DNA of 64,000 nt from Bacillus sp. MM2020_1 (GCA_011250595.1 JAANMP010000014.1:40528-104527), one strand, 5' to 3'; positions 47,109-62,246 are shown, counted from the stretch's first letter. Numbers and translations: made by a program. Notes: generated by a model from the letters alone, not told the origin.

Positions 47109-48854
47109 TTAACGCATTATTGACGGAAAGAGTACTGTTTTATTCATCACATCGTACATTCCCCGTGGAGTAATCCGAATGTGAGGCAAATGTGTTGCCG
47201 AGAAGAAGGCCAGACTGTAAATAGGATCTGAGAATGTATAACCTCTTTCTCTTAACTCGATCAGCAGTCTTCTTTCTTGGCTGATTAATTCTTCGATTGG
47301 GAGATTGGACATAATTCCATGTAAGGATAATGGCAGTTCGCAAACAACCTGGTTATCCTCAACCATTACAATCCCACCGCCTAATTCTCTCATTCTATTA
47401 AAAGCATGGAGCATATCTTGTTTGTTTTTTCCTATTAAAATAATATCGCCTGTACTTGAATAAGAACTGACCAATGCGGATAAGGTAGTGGCAAATCCCT
47501 TTAATAGCGTATTTATCCTCCATTTCCCATTTCGGTCGATTAATGTGAAGAAGCATTCATCGTGATCCATTGGCAGTTCATCTGCTGAAGCATCAATGGA
47601 AATGGAATATGGCTTTGTAATCACAGCGTTTTCCATCTTGATCCCAAATGGCATAGAAAATTGCATATCATCTAACGTCAATTCCCAATCCAGCTCCATC
47701 GGCTTTAGACCATATTCATCCCAACTAATCGGAGGATAAGCACCGGGCACTCGTTGTTCATCCCGTTTTACCCATTTCCCTTTTGCAAGGACAGACACAG
47801 GTGTTGGATTTTCAATACTCGATAAGAAGTTAATATTAGCTACCCGTCCAGTTGCTATATTACCATGAAGATGGTCAATATTGTAATAACGGGCAATATT
47901 GACAGTTGCCATATTATACGCATCAATCGCGGGTACTCCTTTTTCAATCGCAATACGAATCATCGCATCGGTAACTCCTTGCTCATAAAAGGTCGAGGAT
48001 GCGCCGTCTGTATTAAACATTAATCGATCATAAGCATCTATACCTAATCGCTTCATATCATCCAGTATATTTGGCAAATCGGGACGAATTGATGAATACC
48101 TTAAGGACACCATATACCCTTGCATTAAGCGGTTATAAACCTCTTCACCAGTCATCGCTTCATGGTCACAATCGGCACCAAGCAGCATCATTTTTGCCAA
48201 GGTTTTTTCCGAAGCACCAGGGAAATGACCTTCAATTTGCTTGCGCATCCGTTTTGCCTCTTGAATCCAATGGAGCATCATATCATCGCCATCAAGCAGT
48301 TTTGGCCACCCTGTCAATTCTCCGCCCTGAAGAACCGCATCATGTTCAAGCCATGATTTAACATTACTATGTGAAAAAATTTCTTCTTCATTCAAAATTT
48401 CTGTTTGTGAATCAAAACGGCTCCACCAATACATTGTTGTTGGAATCGACCGAAGATCCTTCAATAATGTAAACGCTTCCCTTTTTTCTAAATGTAAAAT
48501 CAAGGCCATATTGTCATTAATTAAGGTTGTAGTCCCAAACTGAGATGCATACGCAGCCAGCGTTAGGGGATTATATAATTGAAACGGATGGGCATGTGGT
48601 TCAATGTATCCTGGAACAATTATTTCATTGGTACAATCAATGACTTCACAGTTTTCGAGCTGTGTTGGTAAGTTCTCACCCACGTAAACAATCCGATCTT
48701 CATAAATCCAAATATTTGCTCTTAACCACTTTTTAAACGTCTGATTTAAATACAAGGCGTTTTTCAATAAAATGGTTGGAGACGTTTTTCCATCCAAAAC
48801 GGATACATGCGTGCGTAAGTGTTTATTTTTCCAGCGGTAGCGTTGCTCTAGCAT
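47109..48854 (-). CDS. yerA: Adenine deaminase family protein (YerA-like)
   Basis: Amidohydrolase-fold protein of the adenine deaminase branch. The 581-residue sequence carries the metal motif GYIEPHAHPFQLYN (HxH), EGHFPGASE with the next histidine, DHEAMTGEEV and FNTDGASSTF with the active-site aspartate. AdeC-type enzymes turn adenine into hypoxanthine, which would link to the neighbouring purine operon; B. subtilis YerA itself is only a putative deaminase. Start ATG follows GGGAGGG. Full length. Confidence 0.88.
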   Translation of the reverse strand: MLEQRYRWKNKHLRTHVSVLDGKTSPTILLKNALYLNQTFKKWLRANIWIYEDRIVYVGENLPTQLENCEVIDCTNEIIVPGYIEPHAHPFQLYNPLTLAAYASQFGTTTLINDNMALILHLEKREAFTLLKDLRSIPTTMYWWSRFDSQTEILNEEEIFSHSNVKSWLEHDAVLQGGELTGWPKLLDGDDMMLHWIQEAKRMRKQIEGHFPGASEKTLAKMMLLGADCDHEAMTGEEVYNRLMQGYMVSLRYSSIRPDLPNILDDMKRLGIDAYDRLMFNTDGASSTFYEQGVTDAMIRIAIEKGVPAIDAYNMATVNIARYYNIDHLHGNIATGRVANINFLSSIENPTPVSVLAKGKWVKRDEQRVPGAYPPISWDEYGLKPMELDWELTLDDMQFSMPFGIKMENAVITKPYSISIDASADELPMDHDECFFTLIDRNGKWRINTLLKGFATTLSALVSSYSSTGDIILIGKNKQDMLHAFNRMRELGGGIVMVEDNQVVCELPLSLHGIMSNLPIEELISQERRLLIELRERGYTFSDPIYSLAFFSATHLPHIRITPRGMYDVMNKTVLFPSIMR

Positions 48855-49024
48855 ACGTCTTCCCTCCCCTTCTCCAAAAAAACTATCTATATAATAATAA
48901 GTTGATTTAACAATAAAGAAAGCCCTTACAAAAAATTCTTTAGATACAATATTATCATATTTTATTGTTTAACGCATTAAAGAATTGATAATTATTGTAA
49001 ACAATTTGTGAAGGAGTGCACAAA

Positions 49025-49330
49025 ATGAATGTTAAACCAAATATTAGTTTGATCAATGCATTAATTCGGATTACGATTGGATTAACGCTTCTTTCCTGGA
49101 CGACCTCTAAGTTGGTCAAACACCCTTGGAGAGATTCTTATTTGTTTGTCGCCATGTGCGCAGCAATGAAGGTGGCTGAGGGTATTGTCCGCTACTGTCC
49201 GCTGACAGCTTTATTTGAAAAATGTCAGTGCATGATTGAGGATCACGACCGGGCGATGGATTCAATGGATGGAATGGAAGGACTTGCAAATGGGGATGGT
49301 AATGAATTGGTTCCGTATAACCCAACTTAA
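49025..49330 (+). CDS. DUF2892 (YgaP-like transmembrane) protein
   Basis: A 101-residue protein with two hydrophobic helices (about 8-26 and 40-58) followed by a cysteine-containing stretch RYCPLTALFEKCQCM and an acidic tail. The family is known as the membrane part of YgaP-type rhodanese proteins, but no rhodanese domain is present here. ATG 49025 follows AAGGAG by eight bases; the GTG at 49016 is part of the leader. It is convergent with purD and shares its terminator. Function unknown. Confidence 0.8.
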   Translation: MNVKPNISLINALIRITIGLTLLSWTTSKLVKHPWRDSYLFVAMCAAMKVAEGIVRYCPLTALFEKCQCMIEDHDRAMDSMDGMEGLANGDGNELVPYNPT

Positions 49331-49337
49331 GGGGATC

Positions 49338-49372
49338 TAAAAAAAAGAGCTGACCCTTAGTGGTCAGCCCTT
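49338..49372 (-). terminator. Terminator of the purine operon
   Basis: AAGGGCTGACC pairs with GGTCAGCTCTT (one mismatch) and is followed by TTTTTT on the minus strand, about 28 bp past purD. Confidence 0.82.
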
Positions 49373-49399
49373 CAAATGAGCCGGGATGAGGCAAGCCCG

Positions 49400-52204
<2,805 letters not shown>

Positions 52205-52230
<26 letters not shown>

Positions 52231-52807
52231 TTACTACATCTCCTTGTGTCAATAGCATTTGAAGTACGGACGGATAAAGCTTGTGTTCTCTTTGTTGGAT
52301 TTTCTGTTGCAGGCTTTCTCTTGTTTCACTTTCGTCAAGTCGGACCCGCTCCTGAATAATAATCGGACCCGTATCCATACCCTCATCAACAAAATGGATG
52401 GTGACACCGCTCCATTTGACTTTAGCAGCCAACGCCTGCCCAACCGCATCTTTGCCGGGAAAAGCAGGAAGCAATGAGGGGTGGATATTGACGATTCTTC
52501 CTTTAAATTCAGCTAATAATTTCGAACCAATCAAACGCATGTAACCGGCAAGGACAATGAATTCAACCCCATACTTCTTTAATTGGGCTAAAATTTCTTC
52601 TTCGTAATGTTCCTTTCCAGGATAGTCCTTTGCGGTAAAGACAAAACTTGGAATCTTCGCAGCTCTTGCTCTTTCAATCGCATAAGCCCCCGGTTGATCG
52701 CAAACTAGTAGAGAAATCTCCGCATCCAGTTGGCCCGATTGAACTACATCAATAAGGGCTTGGAAATTACTTCCGCTTCCTGATGCAAATACAGCAATCT
52801 TCCTCAT
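52205..52807 (-). CDS. purN: Phosphoribosylglycinamide formyltransferase
   Basis: Adds the formyl group from 10-formyl-THF to GAR, step 3. The 200-residue protein begins [18 protein letters not shown] (phosphate loop) and carries the [18 protein letters not shown] motif and [13 protein letters not shown] with the catalytic aspartate region. Overlaps both purM (four bases) and purH (26 bp), which implies translational coupling. Confidence 0.97.
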
Positions 52808-53838
52808 AGGTGGCCACCTTGCGCCTTGATGTGAATTCCTTCATTCCCAGTTACTACACCAATTTCATACGCGGTTTCTCCAGATTGGTTAAAATGCTCT
52901 AACAGGTTTGCTGCATTTTCCGGATCGACAGCAATAACCATTCCAATCCCCATGTTAAAAATATTATACATCTCTGAGTAATTAATTTGTCCATGCGAAG
53001 ATAGCAGTTTAAAAATAGCTGGGATCTCCCAGTTCTTTTCATACAGCTCAGCACCAAGACCCTGTGGCAGCATGCGCGGAATATTTTCAATAAATCCGCC
53101 GCCCGTTATATGAGCCATCCCTTTTAATGGGAACTTTTTCAACGCAGACAAAATCGGTTTCACATAAATTTTTGTAGGCTTGATCAATTCTTCTCCTAAT
53201 GTACAACCGAGTTCATCGACAAAATCTAGTAACGGCCAGTCATTAAACACTTTTCTAACGAGTGAATAACCATTGCTGTGAATACCGCTCGATGCTAAAC
53301 CAATCAGCACATCTCCCGCTTGAATCGTTTTGCCCGTGATAAGCTGTGACTTCTCGCAAGCTCCTACTGTAAATCCGGCTAAATCATACTCATTTTCACT
53401 ATACAATCCAGGCATTTCAGCCGTCTCTCCGCCAATGAGTGCACAGCCAGCCTGCTCACAGCCATCGGCAATCCCCTTGACGATCGCCTCAATTTTTTCA
53501 GGCTGAGCTTTTCCGCAGGCAATATAATCTAGAAAGAACAAGGGCTCTGCCCCTTGAACGACAATATCATTAACACACATGGCGACCGCATCGATCCCAA
53601 TCGTATCATGCTGATCCATCCAAAAAGCAATCATCAGCTTCGTGCCCACCCCATCGGTGCCTGACACCAAAACGGGTTCTTTTAACTGGAGTGCCGATAG
53701 GTCGAACATGCCGCCAAATCCACCCAAGCTGCCAAGGACGCCAGCCCGGGCTGTTTTTTGAACATGCTTTTTCATTCTTTCTACTGCTTCATATCCTGCT
53801 TCGATATTAACGCCTGCTTGCTTATACGCATTTGCCAC
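52804..53838 (-). CDS. purM: Phosphoribosylformylglycinamidine cyclo-ligase
   Basis: Closes the imidazole ring to AIR, step 5. The 344-residue protein starts at GTG 53838 after AAGGAG, opens [16 protein letters not shown], and has the PurM-type signature [14 protein letters not shown] and the metal/ATP segment [12 protein letters not shown]. Full length, overlaps purN by four bases. Confidence 0.97.
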   Translation of the reverse strand: MANAYKQAGVNIEAGYEAVERMKKHVQKTARAGVLGSLGGFGGMFDLSALQLKEPVLVSGTDGVGTKLMIAFWMDQHDTIGIDAVAMCVNDIVVQGAEPLFFLDYIACGKAQPEKIEAIVKGIADGCEQAGCALIGGETAEMPGLYSENEYDLAGFTVGACEKSQLITGKTIQAGDVLIGLASSGIHSNGYSLVRKVFNDWPLLDFVDELGCTLGEELIKPTKIYVKPILSALKKFPLKGMAHITGGGFIENIPRMLPQGLGAELYEKNWEIPAIFKLLSSHGQINYSEMYNIFNMGIGMVIAVDPENAANLLEHFNQSGETAYEIGVVTGNEGIHIKAQGGHL

Positions 53839-53853
53839 GCTGCTCGCTCCTTT

Positions 53854-55266
53854 CTACTTTTGGTAATAATATTGGAGTGTATCCGGGTATATTTCGGTAG
53901 GATAATTTCCTGTGAAACAGCCAAGGCAATAGCCGCTTGTGCCGTCTCCATCTTTTCTGCCAATGGCTTCGATCATCCCTGCAACACTTATAAACGTGAG
54001 TGTATCCGCACCAATTAGCACTCTCATTTCCTCAATTGATTTATCATAGGCAATCAATTCTTCTTTCGTCGATGTATCAATCCCATAGAAGCAAGGATTT
54101 TTAATTGGAGGAGACGTAATCACAACATGAACTTCGGTTGCGCCTGCCTCTTTTAGCATCTTCACAATCCGTCTGCTTGTTGTTCCGCGCACAATCGAAT
54201 CGTCTACCATCACGACCCGCTTGCCTTCCACGACTCCGCGTACAGGGGAAAGCTTCATTTTCACCCCTTGCTCACGTAATGATTGGGATGGCTGGATGAA
54301 CGTTCTTCCGACATAGCGGTTTTTAATGAGCCCCATTTCGTAGGGAATGCCCGTTGCTTCCGCATAACCAATCGCAGCAGAAATGCTGGAATCTGGTACC
54401 CCTGTGACGACATCCGCTTCAAATGGCGCTTCGACTGCCATTCTTTTCCCAAGGTTTTTACGGGCTGTATGGACGTTGATTCCTTGGATATTACTATCCG
54501 GTCTTGAAAAATAAATATATTCCATCGTACAAATCGCTTTGGTTGAACTAACAGCGAATTGTTCAGATACTAGTCCCTGATCGTTGATAATTAATAGTTC
54601 TCCCGGCCGAATATCACGAATATATTCCGCACCGACCACATCAAAGGCACAGGTTTCCGATGCGACAACATAGGCATCCCCAAGACAACCAAGTGATAAA
54701 GGTCGTAAGCCATGCGGGTCTAGTGCCACCATTAATTCGGTTTCTGTCATGATTAGGTACGCATACGCCCCTTTTAACATCGAAAGCGCATTTTTCGCAC
54801 GATCCTTTGAATCAGAGTAGCCGCTTCTTTTCATTAAGTGAGCAAGCACCTCGGTATCGGAGCTTGTTTGAAAAATACTCCCTTGTGCCTCCAGCTGATG
54901 TTTTAATGAATTCACATTCACTAAGTTGCCATTATGGGCAAGTGCAAGACTGCTGGTTTGAGAATGAAACAAGAGCGGCTGAACGTTTTCGTAACCGCCG
55001 CCTCCTGCCGTTGCATAACGAACGTGACCAATGGCAGATGTACCTGTCAATTCCTTCATCGCTTCAGTTGTAAAAATCTCAGCAACTAGTCCTTCGCCTT
55101 TTACCCCTTTCAGCCGTTTACCATCAGAGACCACGATACCGGTCCCTTCCTGGCCGCGATGCTGCAGGCTGTGAAGCCCGTAATAAGTCAGTTGCGCGGC
55201 ATCCACATGTCCCCAAACCCCAAAAATTCCACACTCTTCGTTTAATCCCTTGATTTCAGGTAGCAT
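53854..55266 (-). CDS. purF: Amidophosphoribosyltransferase
   Basis: First committed step of purine synthesis, making phosphoribosylamine from PRPP and glutamine. ATG 55266 gives [16 protein letters not shown]: an 11-residue propeptide that is cleaved to expose the nucleophile Cys12, as in the B. subtilis enzyme. The Ntn domain is followed by the PRTase domain with the PRPP loop [19 protein letters not shown]-terminal cysteines fit the B. subtilis-type iron-sulfur cluster ([12 protein letters not shown]). Overlaps the end of purL by 25 bp. Confidence 0.97.
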   Translation of the reverse strand: MLPEIKGLNEECGIFGVWGHVDAAQLTYYGLHSLQHRGQEGTGIVVSDGKRLKGVKGEGLVAEIFTTEAMKELTGTSAIGHVRYATAGGGGYENVQPLLFHSQTSSLALAHNGNLVNVNSLKHQLEAQGSIFQTSSDTEVLAHLMKRSGYSDSKDRAKNALSMLKGAYAYLIMTETELMVALDPHGLRPLSLGCLGDAYVVASETCAFDVVGAEYIRDIRPGELLIINDQGLVSEQFAVSSTKAICTMEYIYFSRPDSNIQGINVHTARKNLGKRMAVEAPFEADVVTGVPDSSISAAIGYAEATGIPYEMGLIKNRYVGRTFIQPSQSLREQGVKMKLSPVRGVVEGKRVVMVDDSIVRGTTSRRIVKMLKEAGATEVHVVITSPPIKNPCFYGIDTSTKEELIAYDKSIEEMRVLIGADTLTFISVAGMIEAIGRKDGDGTSGYCLGCFTGNYPTEIYPDTLQYYYQK

Positions 55267-57467
55267 GGGATCGCCCCTTTCCAAGCAGCTTTTAATTCTT
55301 CAATTGACGCTTCAAGTACGGTTGACTCATCATTTGTGATGTTTAGTTTTCCAGAACCATTCACAGTTCCAATTCGGACTGTGTCTACTAAACCTTCAAA
55401 CTCTTGTTGATGCTCTTTTTTGATAGATAAAAGGAAACGGGATTGTGTTTCACTAAATAATGCTGAAACGGGATTTCCAACGATGCTTACTTCTGCACCT
55501 AACTTTTCATTCGTGAAAAGACATTCGGCTAGCGCTACGGCTAAACCGCCTTCTGAAAGGTCGTGTGCTGACTCCACCAATCCTGCACGAATCGCAGCAA
55601 GGACCTGATTCTGTCTTTCTTTCTCGATGGTTATATTTAATTCTGGGGCTTTACCAAATACCTTGCCATACAGAAGCTTTTGGAGCTCACTGCCGCCAAA
55701 TTCATCCTTTGTTTCTCCGACTAAATAAATGAGATCGCCACTGTTTTTAAAGTCTTGTGTAGTAATATGGTCAATATCTGTTACTAGCCCAACCATCCCG
55801 ACGACTGGTGTCGGATAGATTGCTGTTCCGCTTGTTTCGTTATATAAAGAGACATTACCGCCGATAACCGGTGTTTCTAGAACGCGGCAGGCTTCACTCA
55901 TGCCGTCCGCTGCTTTTTCAATCTGCCAGAACACTTCTGGTTTTTCTGGGTTTCCGAAGTTTAGGTTGTCAGTGATTGCTAGTGGTTCCGCGCCGGAACA
56001 AACGATGTTGCGGGCTGCTTCAGCGACAGCAATTTTTCCACCTGTTTCCGGATCTAAGTAGACATAGCGGGAATTACAATCGGTTGTCATCGCTAATGCT
56101 TTACGCGTACCGCGAATCCTTACCACTGCAGCATCCGAACCTGGCGATACGACAGTATTGGTTCGAACCATGTAATCGTACTGCTCATAGACCCATTCCT
56201 TACTTGCTACCGTCGGCTGACTTAAAATATTGATTAACGTTTCTTTCAGATCATTCACCTGTGGAATTTCATTATCCATCGCTTGGAATTCTGCAAAATA
56301 ACTTGGTTCTTTTGATGGCTTGTGGTAAACCGGTGCTTCTTCCGCAAGTGCATCAGCTGGAACATCCGCCACGATTTCGCCTTTATGGAAAAGTCGCATC
56401 TGTTTATCGCTAGTCACCGTTCCAATCGCTACTGCTTCTAAACCGTATTTTTCAAAAAGCTCAACGATTTCTTGTTCTCTTCCCTTTTTAACAACAATCA
56501 ACATACGCTCTTGAGATTCTGACAACATCATTTCGTAAGCAGTCATCCCTGTTTCACGTTGTGGCACCAAGTCTAAATTCATTTCAATGCCCATTCCAGC
56601 TTTACTGGCCATCTCCGCAGATGAACTAATAAGTCCCGCTGCACCCATATCTTGAATGCCAACAAGCGCATCAAAATGAATTAATTCCAGACAAGCTTCA
56701 AGCAGTAATTTTTCCATAAAGGGGTCGCCTACTTGAACCGCCGGGCGATCTTCATTCGATTGCTCCGTCAGTTCCTCAGATGCGAATGTTGCACCGTGAA
56801 TCCCGTCACGTCCTGTTTTTGCTCCAACATACATGACGGTATTGCCTTCACCATGGGCTTGCCCTTTTTTGATGTCTTTATGGTCAATTAAGCCAACACA
56901 CATGGCATTAACAAGCGGATTTCCCTCATAGCATGGATCGAACCCAATTTCGCCGCCGACCGTCGGAATTCCGATACAGTTTCCATAGCCAGCAATCCCG
57001 GCAACGACCTCTTTAAATAAGTAGCGAACCCTTGCTGAATCCAGTTCACCAAAACGAAGTGAATTCAACATTGCAATCGGTCTTGCTCCCATTGAGAATA
57101 CATCTCGGATAATCCCGCCGACACCAGTTGCTGCTCCTTGATAAGGCTCAATCGCTGATGGATGGTTATGACTCTCGATTTTAAAAACAACAGCCTGTTC
57201 ATCGCCGATGTCGACAATCCCCGCACCTTCACCGGGCCCTTGCAGGACTCGTTCGCCTGTAATCGGGAATTTTTTTAGAATCGGCTTCGAATTTTTATAG
57301 CTGCAGTGTTCTGACCACATAACTGAGAAAAGGCCTGTTTCGGTATAGTTCGGTGTGCGTCCAAGAATGTTTTCAACCATTGCAAATTCTTCGTCGGACA
57401 AACCCATTTGCTGATAGATTTTTTCTGCTTTGATCTGATTCGGATTTGGTTCAAGCGTTGACAACAT
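55242..57467 (-). CDS. purL: FGAM synthase, large subunit
   Basis: ATP-dependent amidation of FGAR to FGAM (step 4) together with PurQ and PurS. The 741-residue small type lacks a built-in glutaminase, matching the presence of separate purQ and purS. Motifs include [41 protein letters not shown] and [13 protein letters not shown] 57467 follows GGAGGG. Overlaps purQ by 17 bp. Confidence 0.97.
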   Translation of the reverse strand: MLSTLEPNPNQIKAEKIYQQMGLSDEEFAMVENILGRTPNYTETGLFSVMWSEHCSYKNSKPILKKFPITGERVLQGPGEGAGIVDIGDEQAVVFKIESHNHPSAIEPYQGAATGVGGIIRDVFSMGARPIAMLNSLRFGELDSARVRYLFKEVVAGIAGYGNCIGIPTVGGEIGFDPCYEGNPLVNAMCVGLIDHKDIKKGQAHGEGNTVMYVGAKTGRDGIHGATFASEELTEQSNEDRPAVQVGDPFMEKLLLEACLELIHFDALVGIQDMGAAGLISSSAEMASKAGMGIEMNLDLVPQRETGMTAYEMMLSESQERMLIVVKKGREQEIVELFEKYGLEAVAIGTVTSDKQMRLFHKGEIVADVPADALAEEAPVYHKPSKEPSYFAEFQAMDNEIPQVNDLKETLINILSQPTVASKEWVYEQYDYMVRTNTVVSPGSDAAVVRIRGTRKALAMTTDCNSRYVYLDPETGGKIAVAEAARNIVCSGAEPLAITDNLNFGNPEKPEVFWQIEKAADGMSEACRVLETPVIGGNVSLYNETSGTAIYPTPVVGMVGLVTDIDHITTQDFKNSGDLIYLVGETKDEFGGSELQKLLYGKVFGKAPELNITIEKERQNQVLAAIRAGLVESAHDLSEGGLAVALAECLFTNEKLGAEVSIVGNPVSALFSETQSRFLLSIKKEHQQEFEGLVDTVRIGTVNGSGKLNITNDESTVLEASIEELKAAWKGAIPCYLKSRD

Positions 57468-58134
57468 GTGCTTCCCTCCAAGCTTTTACAATCGATTGGA
57501 ACATTTTCAATCCATCGGCGCCGCCTAAAAGTTCATCTACTGCTCTTTCCGGGTGAGGCATCATCCCAAGGACGTTTCCTTTTTCATTGATAATTCCGGC
57601 GATATCAGCAAGACTTCCGTTCGGATTCTGGTTATAGGTAAAGACAATTTGATTATTTTCTTTCAGTCTCGTGAGGGTTTCCTCGTCACAATAATAGTTT
57701 CCTTCACCGTGGGCGACAGGGATGACAATCGTTTCCCCGTTGCTGTATTCATTCGTAAACATGGTCTGATTGTTTTCTACCTTTAACTCGACAGGCTTAC
57801 AAATAAACGATAGGCTCTCATTTCGCCTCATAGCGCCTGGCAGTAATCCTGCTTCGAGGAGAATTTGGAATCCATTACATACGCCAAGAACCGGCTTTCC
57901 GGCTTCTGCCGCCTTGATAACTTCCTTCATAACATTACTAAATCTAGCAATAGCTCCAGTCCGCAAATAGTCTCCATATGAGAAGCCGCCTGGAAGCAGA
58001 ATTCCATCAAATTCGTCTAGGCTTTCAGAATCATGCCAAACATATTCAACTTGCTCTCCAAGTTCGTCTTGAATGGCATGGAACATATCAACGTCACAAT
58101 TTGATCCTGGGAAGACGATCACTGCGAATTTCAC
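57451..58134 (-). CDS. purQ: FGAM synthase, glutaminase subunit
   Basis: Class I glutamine amidotransferase subunit supplying ammonia to PurL. GTG 58134 is chosen since it overlaps the purS stop (GTGA) and gives [16 protein letters not shown] and 227 residues as in B. subtilis; a GTG at 58146 is the alternative. Catalytic cysteine lies in [18 protein letters not shown]; His and Glu of the triad in [11 protein letters not shown]. Confidence 0.97.
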   Translation of the reverse strand: MKFAVIVFPGSNCDVDMFHAIQDELGEQVEYVWHDSESLDEFDGILLPGGFSYGDYLRTGAIARFSNVMKEVIKAAEAGKPVLGVCNGFQILLEAGLLPGAMRRNESLSFICKPVELKVENNQTMFTNEYSNGETIVIPVAHGEGNYYCDEETLTRLKENNQIVFTYNQNPNGSLADIAGIINEKGNVLGMMPHPERAVDELLGGADGLKMFQSIVKAWREAHVVNA

Positions 58135-58385
58135 AGAGTAACACACTCCTCTACTTCGTAACGGTAATCTTCAATGACCGGATTTGCTAACAGGTTGGTA
58201 CAAATTTCATTTACGACTTCATTTATATCCCGCTCTGACTTTTCAATCGTTAACTCCATATATTTACCGATTCGGACATCGGCTACTTGTTGGTAATTTA
58301 ATGAATGTAAGGAATGGGTGACTGCTTTCCCCTGTGGGTCTAAAACACTTTCTCTTAATGTGACAAATACCTTTACTTTATACAT
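58131..58385 (-). CDS. purS: FGAM synthase subunit PurS
   Basis: An 84-residue partner of PurL and PurQ that helps assemble the complex and pass ammonia. It begins [30 protein letters not shown], the family signature, and overlaps both purC and purQ. Small enough to be missed by some pipelines but clearly real. Confidence 0.96.
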   Translation of the reverse strand: MYKVKVFVTLRESVLDPQGKAVTHSLHSLNYQQVADVRIGKYMELTIEKSERDINEVVNEICTNLLANPVIEDYRYEVEECVTL

Positions 58386-59091
58386 GCTGATGTCCTCCCA
58401 ATCTCGCTAAAATATTTTCATAGGCATCTGTTAAGCTTCCTAAATCACGTCGAAATACATCCTTATCGAGCTTTTCATTGGTTTCTTTATCCCACAGCCT
58501 GCAGGTGTCAGGGGAAATTTCATCAGCAAGTAAAATATTTCCATCTTCATCATTGCCAAACTCTAGTTTAAAATCGATGAGACGTATGCCAAGATCATTG
58601 AAAAAGCTTGATAAAACGGTATTAATTTGGAGTGCTTTTTCTCGTAAAATTGTTGCCTCCTGGGTTGTTGCAACTTGCAGCTCAAGAATGTGATCAATGG
58701 TGAGAAGCGGATCTCCAAGTTCATCGTTTTTAAGGTAAAATTCAACGATCGGTTTAGTTAAATCGCGTCCTTCTTCGACTCCCAATCTTTTTGAAAAACT
58801 GCCAGCGGCCACATTTCTTACAACTACCTCAAGCGGAATAATCGATACTTTCTTCACCAGTTGTTCCGTTTCGGATATACGCTCGATAAAATGGGACTCA
58901 ATTCCCTGTTCTTTAAGTTTTAAAAATAACAAACTAGTAATCTCGTTATTTAAACGACCTTTTCCTGTAATGTCAGCCTTCTTTTGTCCGTTATAAGCAG
59001 TTGCTGAATCCTTATATTCAACCAAAACAATCTGTTCATCGTCTGTGGCGTAAATTCGTTTTGCTTTTCCTTCGTATAAAGGGTTTTTCAT
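58378..59091 (-). CDS. purC: SAICAR synthetase
   Basis: Couples aspartate to CAIR, step 7. The 237-residue protein has the family motifs LYEGKAKRIY, LEVVVRNVAAGSFSKRLG and DFKLEFG with LADEISPDTCRLWD. It follows purB across an 81-bp gap, the widest in the operon. Confidence 0.97.
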   Translation of the reverse strand: MKNPLYEGKAKRIYATDDEQIVLVEYKDSATAYNGQKKADITGKGRLNNEITSLLFLKLKEQGIESHFIERISETEQLVKKVSIIPLEVVVRNVAAGSFSKRLGVEEGRDLTKPIVEFYLKNDELGDPLLTIDHILELQVATTQEATILREKALQINTVLSSFFNDLGIRLIDFKLEFGNDEDGNILLADEISPDTCRLWDKETNEKLDKDVFRRDLGSLTDAYENILARLGGHQHV

Positions 59092-59135
59092 TTGGGAAAC
59101 GCCTCCTAATTTGCAATATTGGGAATTTTTGAGCT

Positions 59136-59172
59136 AAGAGAGGGGCACGAATGACCCCTTCTACGCCCTCTT
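59136..59172 (-). other. Intercistronic hairpin between purB and purC
   Basis: GGGG...CCCC (59142-59157) nested in AAGAG...CTCTT, directly after the purB stop. No T-run follows, so it is more likely an mRNA stability or processing element than a terminator. Confidence 0.4.
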
Positions 59173-60471
59173 TTACTCATTCAATCCTAAGCGATCAAAG
59201 ATAGTATCTACATGTTGCAGATGATAGCTATAATCAAAACAATCAGCAATCTCTTCCCCCGATAGTAGCGAAGTAATTTTATCCTCTGCTTCAATTAAAC
59301 CGCGGAAAGGAACTTGTTTCTCCCATGCCTCCATCGCTTTTGGCTGCACGGTATCATACGATTCTTCACGAGATAAGCCTTTATCAATTAAAGCAAGCAG
59401 CACACGTTGGGAATAAATTAAGCCAAGCGTCCTGTCCATGTTACGCTTCATATTCTCCGGATAAACCGTCAAGTTTTTCACAATGTTACCGAAACGATTC
59501 AGCATATAATTCAAACCAATCGTTGCATCTGGTAAGATGATTCGTTCTGCGGATGAATGAGAAATATCACGCTCATGCCAAAGCGGTACATTTTCATAGG
59601 CAGTCAGCATATATCCACGAATCACTCGGGCAATTCCCGTCATATTTTCGGAACCAATCGGATTTCGTTTATGCGGCATTGCTGACGATCCCTTCTGACC
59701 TTTTGCAAAAAACTCTTCGACTTCACGTGTTTCACTCTTTTGTAAACCTCGAACCTCCACAGCAAACTTCTCTATCGAAGTGGCAATCAACGCAATCGTT
59801 GACATGTAGTGGGCATGACGGTCACGCTGCAAAGTCTGGGTCGAAATTGGCGCACGCCCGAGTCCTAATTTTTCGCACACATACTGTTCCACAAATGGAT
59901 TAATATTTGCATAGGTCCCAACCGCACCTGAAATCTTTCCGAACTCTATACCCTCGGACGCTTGCTTAAAACGCTCCAGGTTCCGTTTCATTTCTTCATA
60001 CCAAAGTGCAAGCTTTAAGCCAAATGTGGTTGGCTCCGCATGGACACCGTGTGTCCGTCCCATCATTACGGTAAACTTATGTTCAATGGCTTTATTTTTT
60101 AAGATCTCAATAAAGTTTTCCAAGTCTTTTTGTAAAATTGCATTGGCCTGCTTTAAGATATAAGATAGGGCCGTATCGACGACATCCGTGGACGTTAACC
60201 CGTAATGAACCCATTTCTTCTCTTCCCCAAGTGTTTCTGATACAGCACGGGTAAATGCAACCACATCGTGCCTAGTTTCTTCCTCAATCTCTTTAATACG
60301 GTCAATATTAAAAGAGGCATTTTCGCGAAGCTTCTTGACATCTTCCTTTGGTATATCACCTAGTTCCGCCCATGCCTCACACGCAAGTATTTCCACCTCA
60401 AGCCAGGCGTTAAAGCGGTTTTCCTCTGTCCAAATTGCTCCCATTTCCGGTCGTGTATAACGATCAATCAT
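59173..60471 (-). CDS. purB: Adenylosuccinate lyase
   Basis: Cleaves SAICAR (step 8) and adenylosuccinate (AMP synthesis), releasing fumarate each time. The 432-residue protein has the superfamily signature [16 protein letters not shown], plus [14 protein letters not shown] and [12 protein letters not shown]. Four bases separate it from purK. Confidence 0.97.
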   Translation of the reverse strand: MIDRYTRPEMGAIWTEENRFNAWLEVEILACEAWAELGDIPKEDVKKLRENASFNIDRIKEIEEETRHDVVAFTRAVSETLGEEKKWVHYGLTSTDVVDTALSYILKQANAILQKDLENFIEILKNKAIEHKFTVMMGRTHGVHAEPTTFGLKLALWYEEMKRNLERFKQASEGIEFGKISGAVGTYANINPFVEQYVCEKLGLGRAPISTQTLQRDRHAHYMSTIALIATSIEKFAVEVRGLQKSETREVEEFFAKGQKGSSAMPHKRNPIGSENMTGIARVIRGYMLTAYENVPLWHERDISHSSAERIILPDATIGLNYMLNRFGNIVKNLTVYPENMKRNMDRTLGLIYSQRVLLALIDKGLSREESYDTVQPKAMEAWEKQVPFRGLIEAEDKITSLLSGEEIADCFDYSYHLQHVDTIFDRLGLNE

Positions 60472-60474
60472 GTT

Positions 60475-61632
60475 TTATCCCCCGATCTTTTCTTTGGCTC
60501 TTTTCCAGATGCTGCTTTCATTCATTTCTGCAAGCGCGACTTCGACACTATCTCGCAAAATAGTCACATGGCCCATTTTCCGTTTTGTTTTCGCCTCTTT
60601 CTTTCCATATAAATGAATCTTCCAGTCGTTCATCGTCGGAATTTCCTTATAAAGATTTTCAAGATGCTCTCCTAATAGGTTGACCATAACAGCCGGTTTT
60701 AATAGCCCGGTACTCCCTAACTGCCAATTACAAATGGCACGGATATGCTGTTCGAACTGTGACGTCTCGCAAGCTTCGATTGAGAAATGGCCGGAATTAT
60801 GCGGCCGTGGTGCCAATTCATTTATATAAATCGTTCCATCACTCGTCAAAAACATTTCGACAGCCAGCGTCCCGACTAATTGTAACGAATCAGCCAGCTT
60901 CTTTGCTAGTAGTACAGCTTCACTCTGTAAAACTTCTGAAATTCGTGCAGGAACAATCGTCGTATTTAAAATATTCTCTACATGTATGTTTTCAGCCACT
61001 GGAAGAAATGAAGTCTCCCCATCAAGCTTTCTTGTCACAATTACCGATAGTTCTTTTTCAAAAGGAATCCATTTCTCTAATACACAGGCACCATGTTTTA
61101 GAAGGGGTTCACTCTTTGATAAATCCTGTGGTTCCCTAATCACCAGTTGACCTTTTCCGTCATAACCGCCTCTTGCCGTTTTTAAGACTGCCGGGTAACT
61201 GATTGTATTTATTTTTAAAAATAAATCCTCTAAGCTGTTAATCACTTCATAGGGTGCCACTTCTATATCTGCTTGTTGGATCGCCGCTTTCTCCTTAATC
61301 CTGTCCTGCGTGATGGTTAGCAAACTCGGGCCTTGCGGGACATAGGCTTGATTACATAACCACATTAATGTATCTGCATCAATGTTTTCAAATTCATAGG
61401 TTATGACATCACTAACTTCTGCTAATTTACCGATGGCTTCGCGATCATCATAAGCCCCGATCACTTCAATATCAGCAACTTGTCCGCACGGTGAATCTGC
61501 CGTCGGTTCTAAAACTGCAATTCGAAAGCCTTGAGCCTTTGCCGCAAGAGCCATCATTCTGCCAAGCTGGCCGCCGCCAATTATTCCAATCGTCGCACCT
61601 GGTAAAATTGTTCTATTAGACAAGTTGATCAC
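60475..61632 (-). CDS. purK: N5-CAIR synthetase
   Basis: ATP-grasp enzyme carboxylating AIR to N5-CAIR with bicarbonate. The 385-residue protein has the N-terminal [29 protein letters not shown] and [19 protein letters not shown] motifs. GTG 61632 overlaps the end of purE by 17 bp; its own ribosome site is weak, so coupling to purE is probable. Confidence 0.97.
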   Translation of the reverse strand: MINLSNRTILPGATIGIIGGGQLGRMMALAAKAQGFRIAVLEPTADSPCGQVADIEVIGAYDDREAIGKLAEVSDVITYEFENIDADTLMWLCNQAYVPQGPSLLTITQDRIKEKAAIQQADIEVAPYEVINSLEDLFLKINTISYPAVLKTARGGYDGKGQLVIREPQDLSKSEPLLKHGACVLEKWIPFEKELSVIVTRKLDGETSFLPVAENIHVENILNTTIVPARISEVLQSEAVLLAKKLADSLQLVGTLAVEMFLTSDGTIYINELAPRPHNSGHFSIEACETSQFEQHIRAICNWQLGSTGLLKPAVMVNLLGEHLENLYKEIPTMNDWKIHLYGKKEAKTKRKMGHVTILRDSVEVALAEMNESSIWKRAKEKIGG

Positions 61633-62104
61633 TACTTTCTAGTACCGCTTGTTTGGTAGCTTCTCTTTTAGCCTCTAATTTGTCAGCTAGTTCAGCGTCA
61701 ACAGTTGCTAAAATTTGTGCGGCCAGCAAGCCTGCATTTAACGCACCTGCTTTTCCTATTGCAACGGTTGCTACGGGTACTCCCCCCGGCATTTGGACGA
61801 TTGACAGCAACGAGTCTAACCCTTTTAATGCCTGTGTTTGCACGGGCACTCCGATTACCGGCAAGGTGGTTTTTGCTGCTACCATCCCGGGAAGATGGGC
61901 CGCACCGCCGGCTCCGGCAATAATCACCTTTAAGCCTCTTTCTCTGGCTTCCTTCGCATATGTAAACATCAAATCAGGTGTCCGATGAGCCGATACGACC
62001 TTTTTTTCATAAGTAATTTCAAATTGGTCAAGTACTTCACAGGCATGTTTCATTGTTTCCCAGTCTGATTTACTCCCCATGATAACTCCAACAAGAACCG
62101 TCAT
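61616..62104 (-). CDS. purE: N5-CAIR mutase
   Basis: Converts N5-CAIR to CAIR. ATG 62104 follows AAAGGGGG by six to seven bases, giving 162 residues ([15 protein letters not shown]). Class I motifs are VVSAHRTPD and [12 protein letters not shown]. First gene of the pur operon, just after the riboswitch terminator. Confidence 0.97.
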   Translation of the reverse strand: MTVLVGVIMGSKSDWETMKHACEVLDQFEITYEKKVVSAHRTPDLMFTYAKEARERGLKVIIAGAGGAAHLPGMVAAKTTLPVIGVPVQTQALKGLDSLLSIVQMPGGVPVATVAIGKAGALNAGLLAAQILATVDAELADKLEAKREATKQAVLESSDQLV

Positions 62105-62130
62105 CTCAAATCCCCCTTTTATTACCAAAA

Positions 62131-62184
62131 TAAAATGCCCGTAACAAATAGCATCTCTAGAAAGAGAAAGCCATTTGTCCGGGC
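62131..62184 (-). terminator. Terminator of the purine riboswitch
   Basis: GCCCGGACAAAT pairs with ATTTGTTACGGGC (one bulge) around a loop of about 28 bases and is followed by ATTTTATTTT, 27 bp before purE. Guanine binding should favour this hairpin. Confidence 0.85.
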
Positions 62185-62246
62185 ATCATGATGATAGACA
62201 ACATAAAGTAAGGGGCTGCCCCTTAATTGCCAGACCTATTGACTTT

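Noticed and set aside
49009..49024. FNR-like box TGTGAAGGAGTGCACA before the DUF2892 gene
   Set aside because: One arm has a mismatch and the sequence is the ribosome binding site of that gene, so the resemblance is likely chance.
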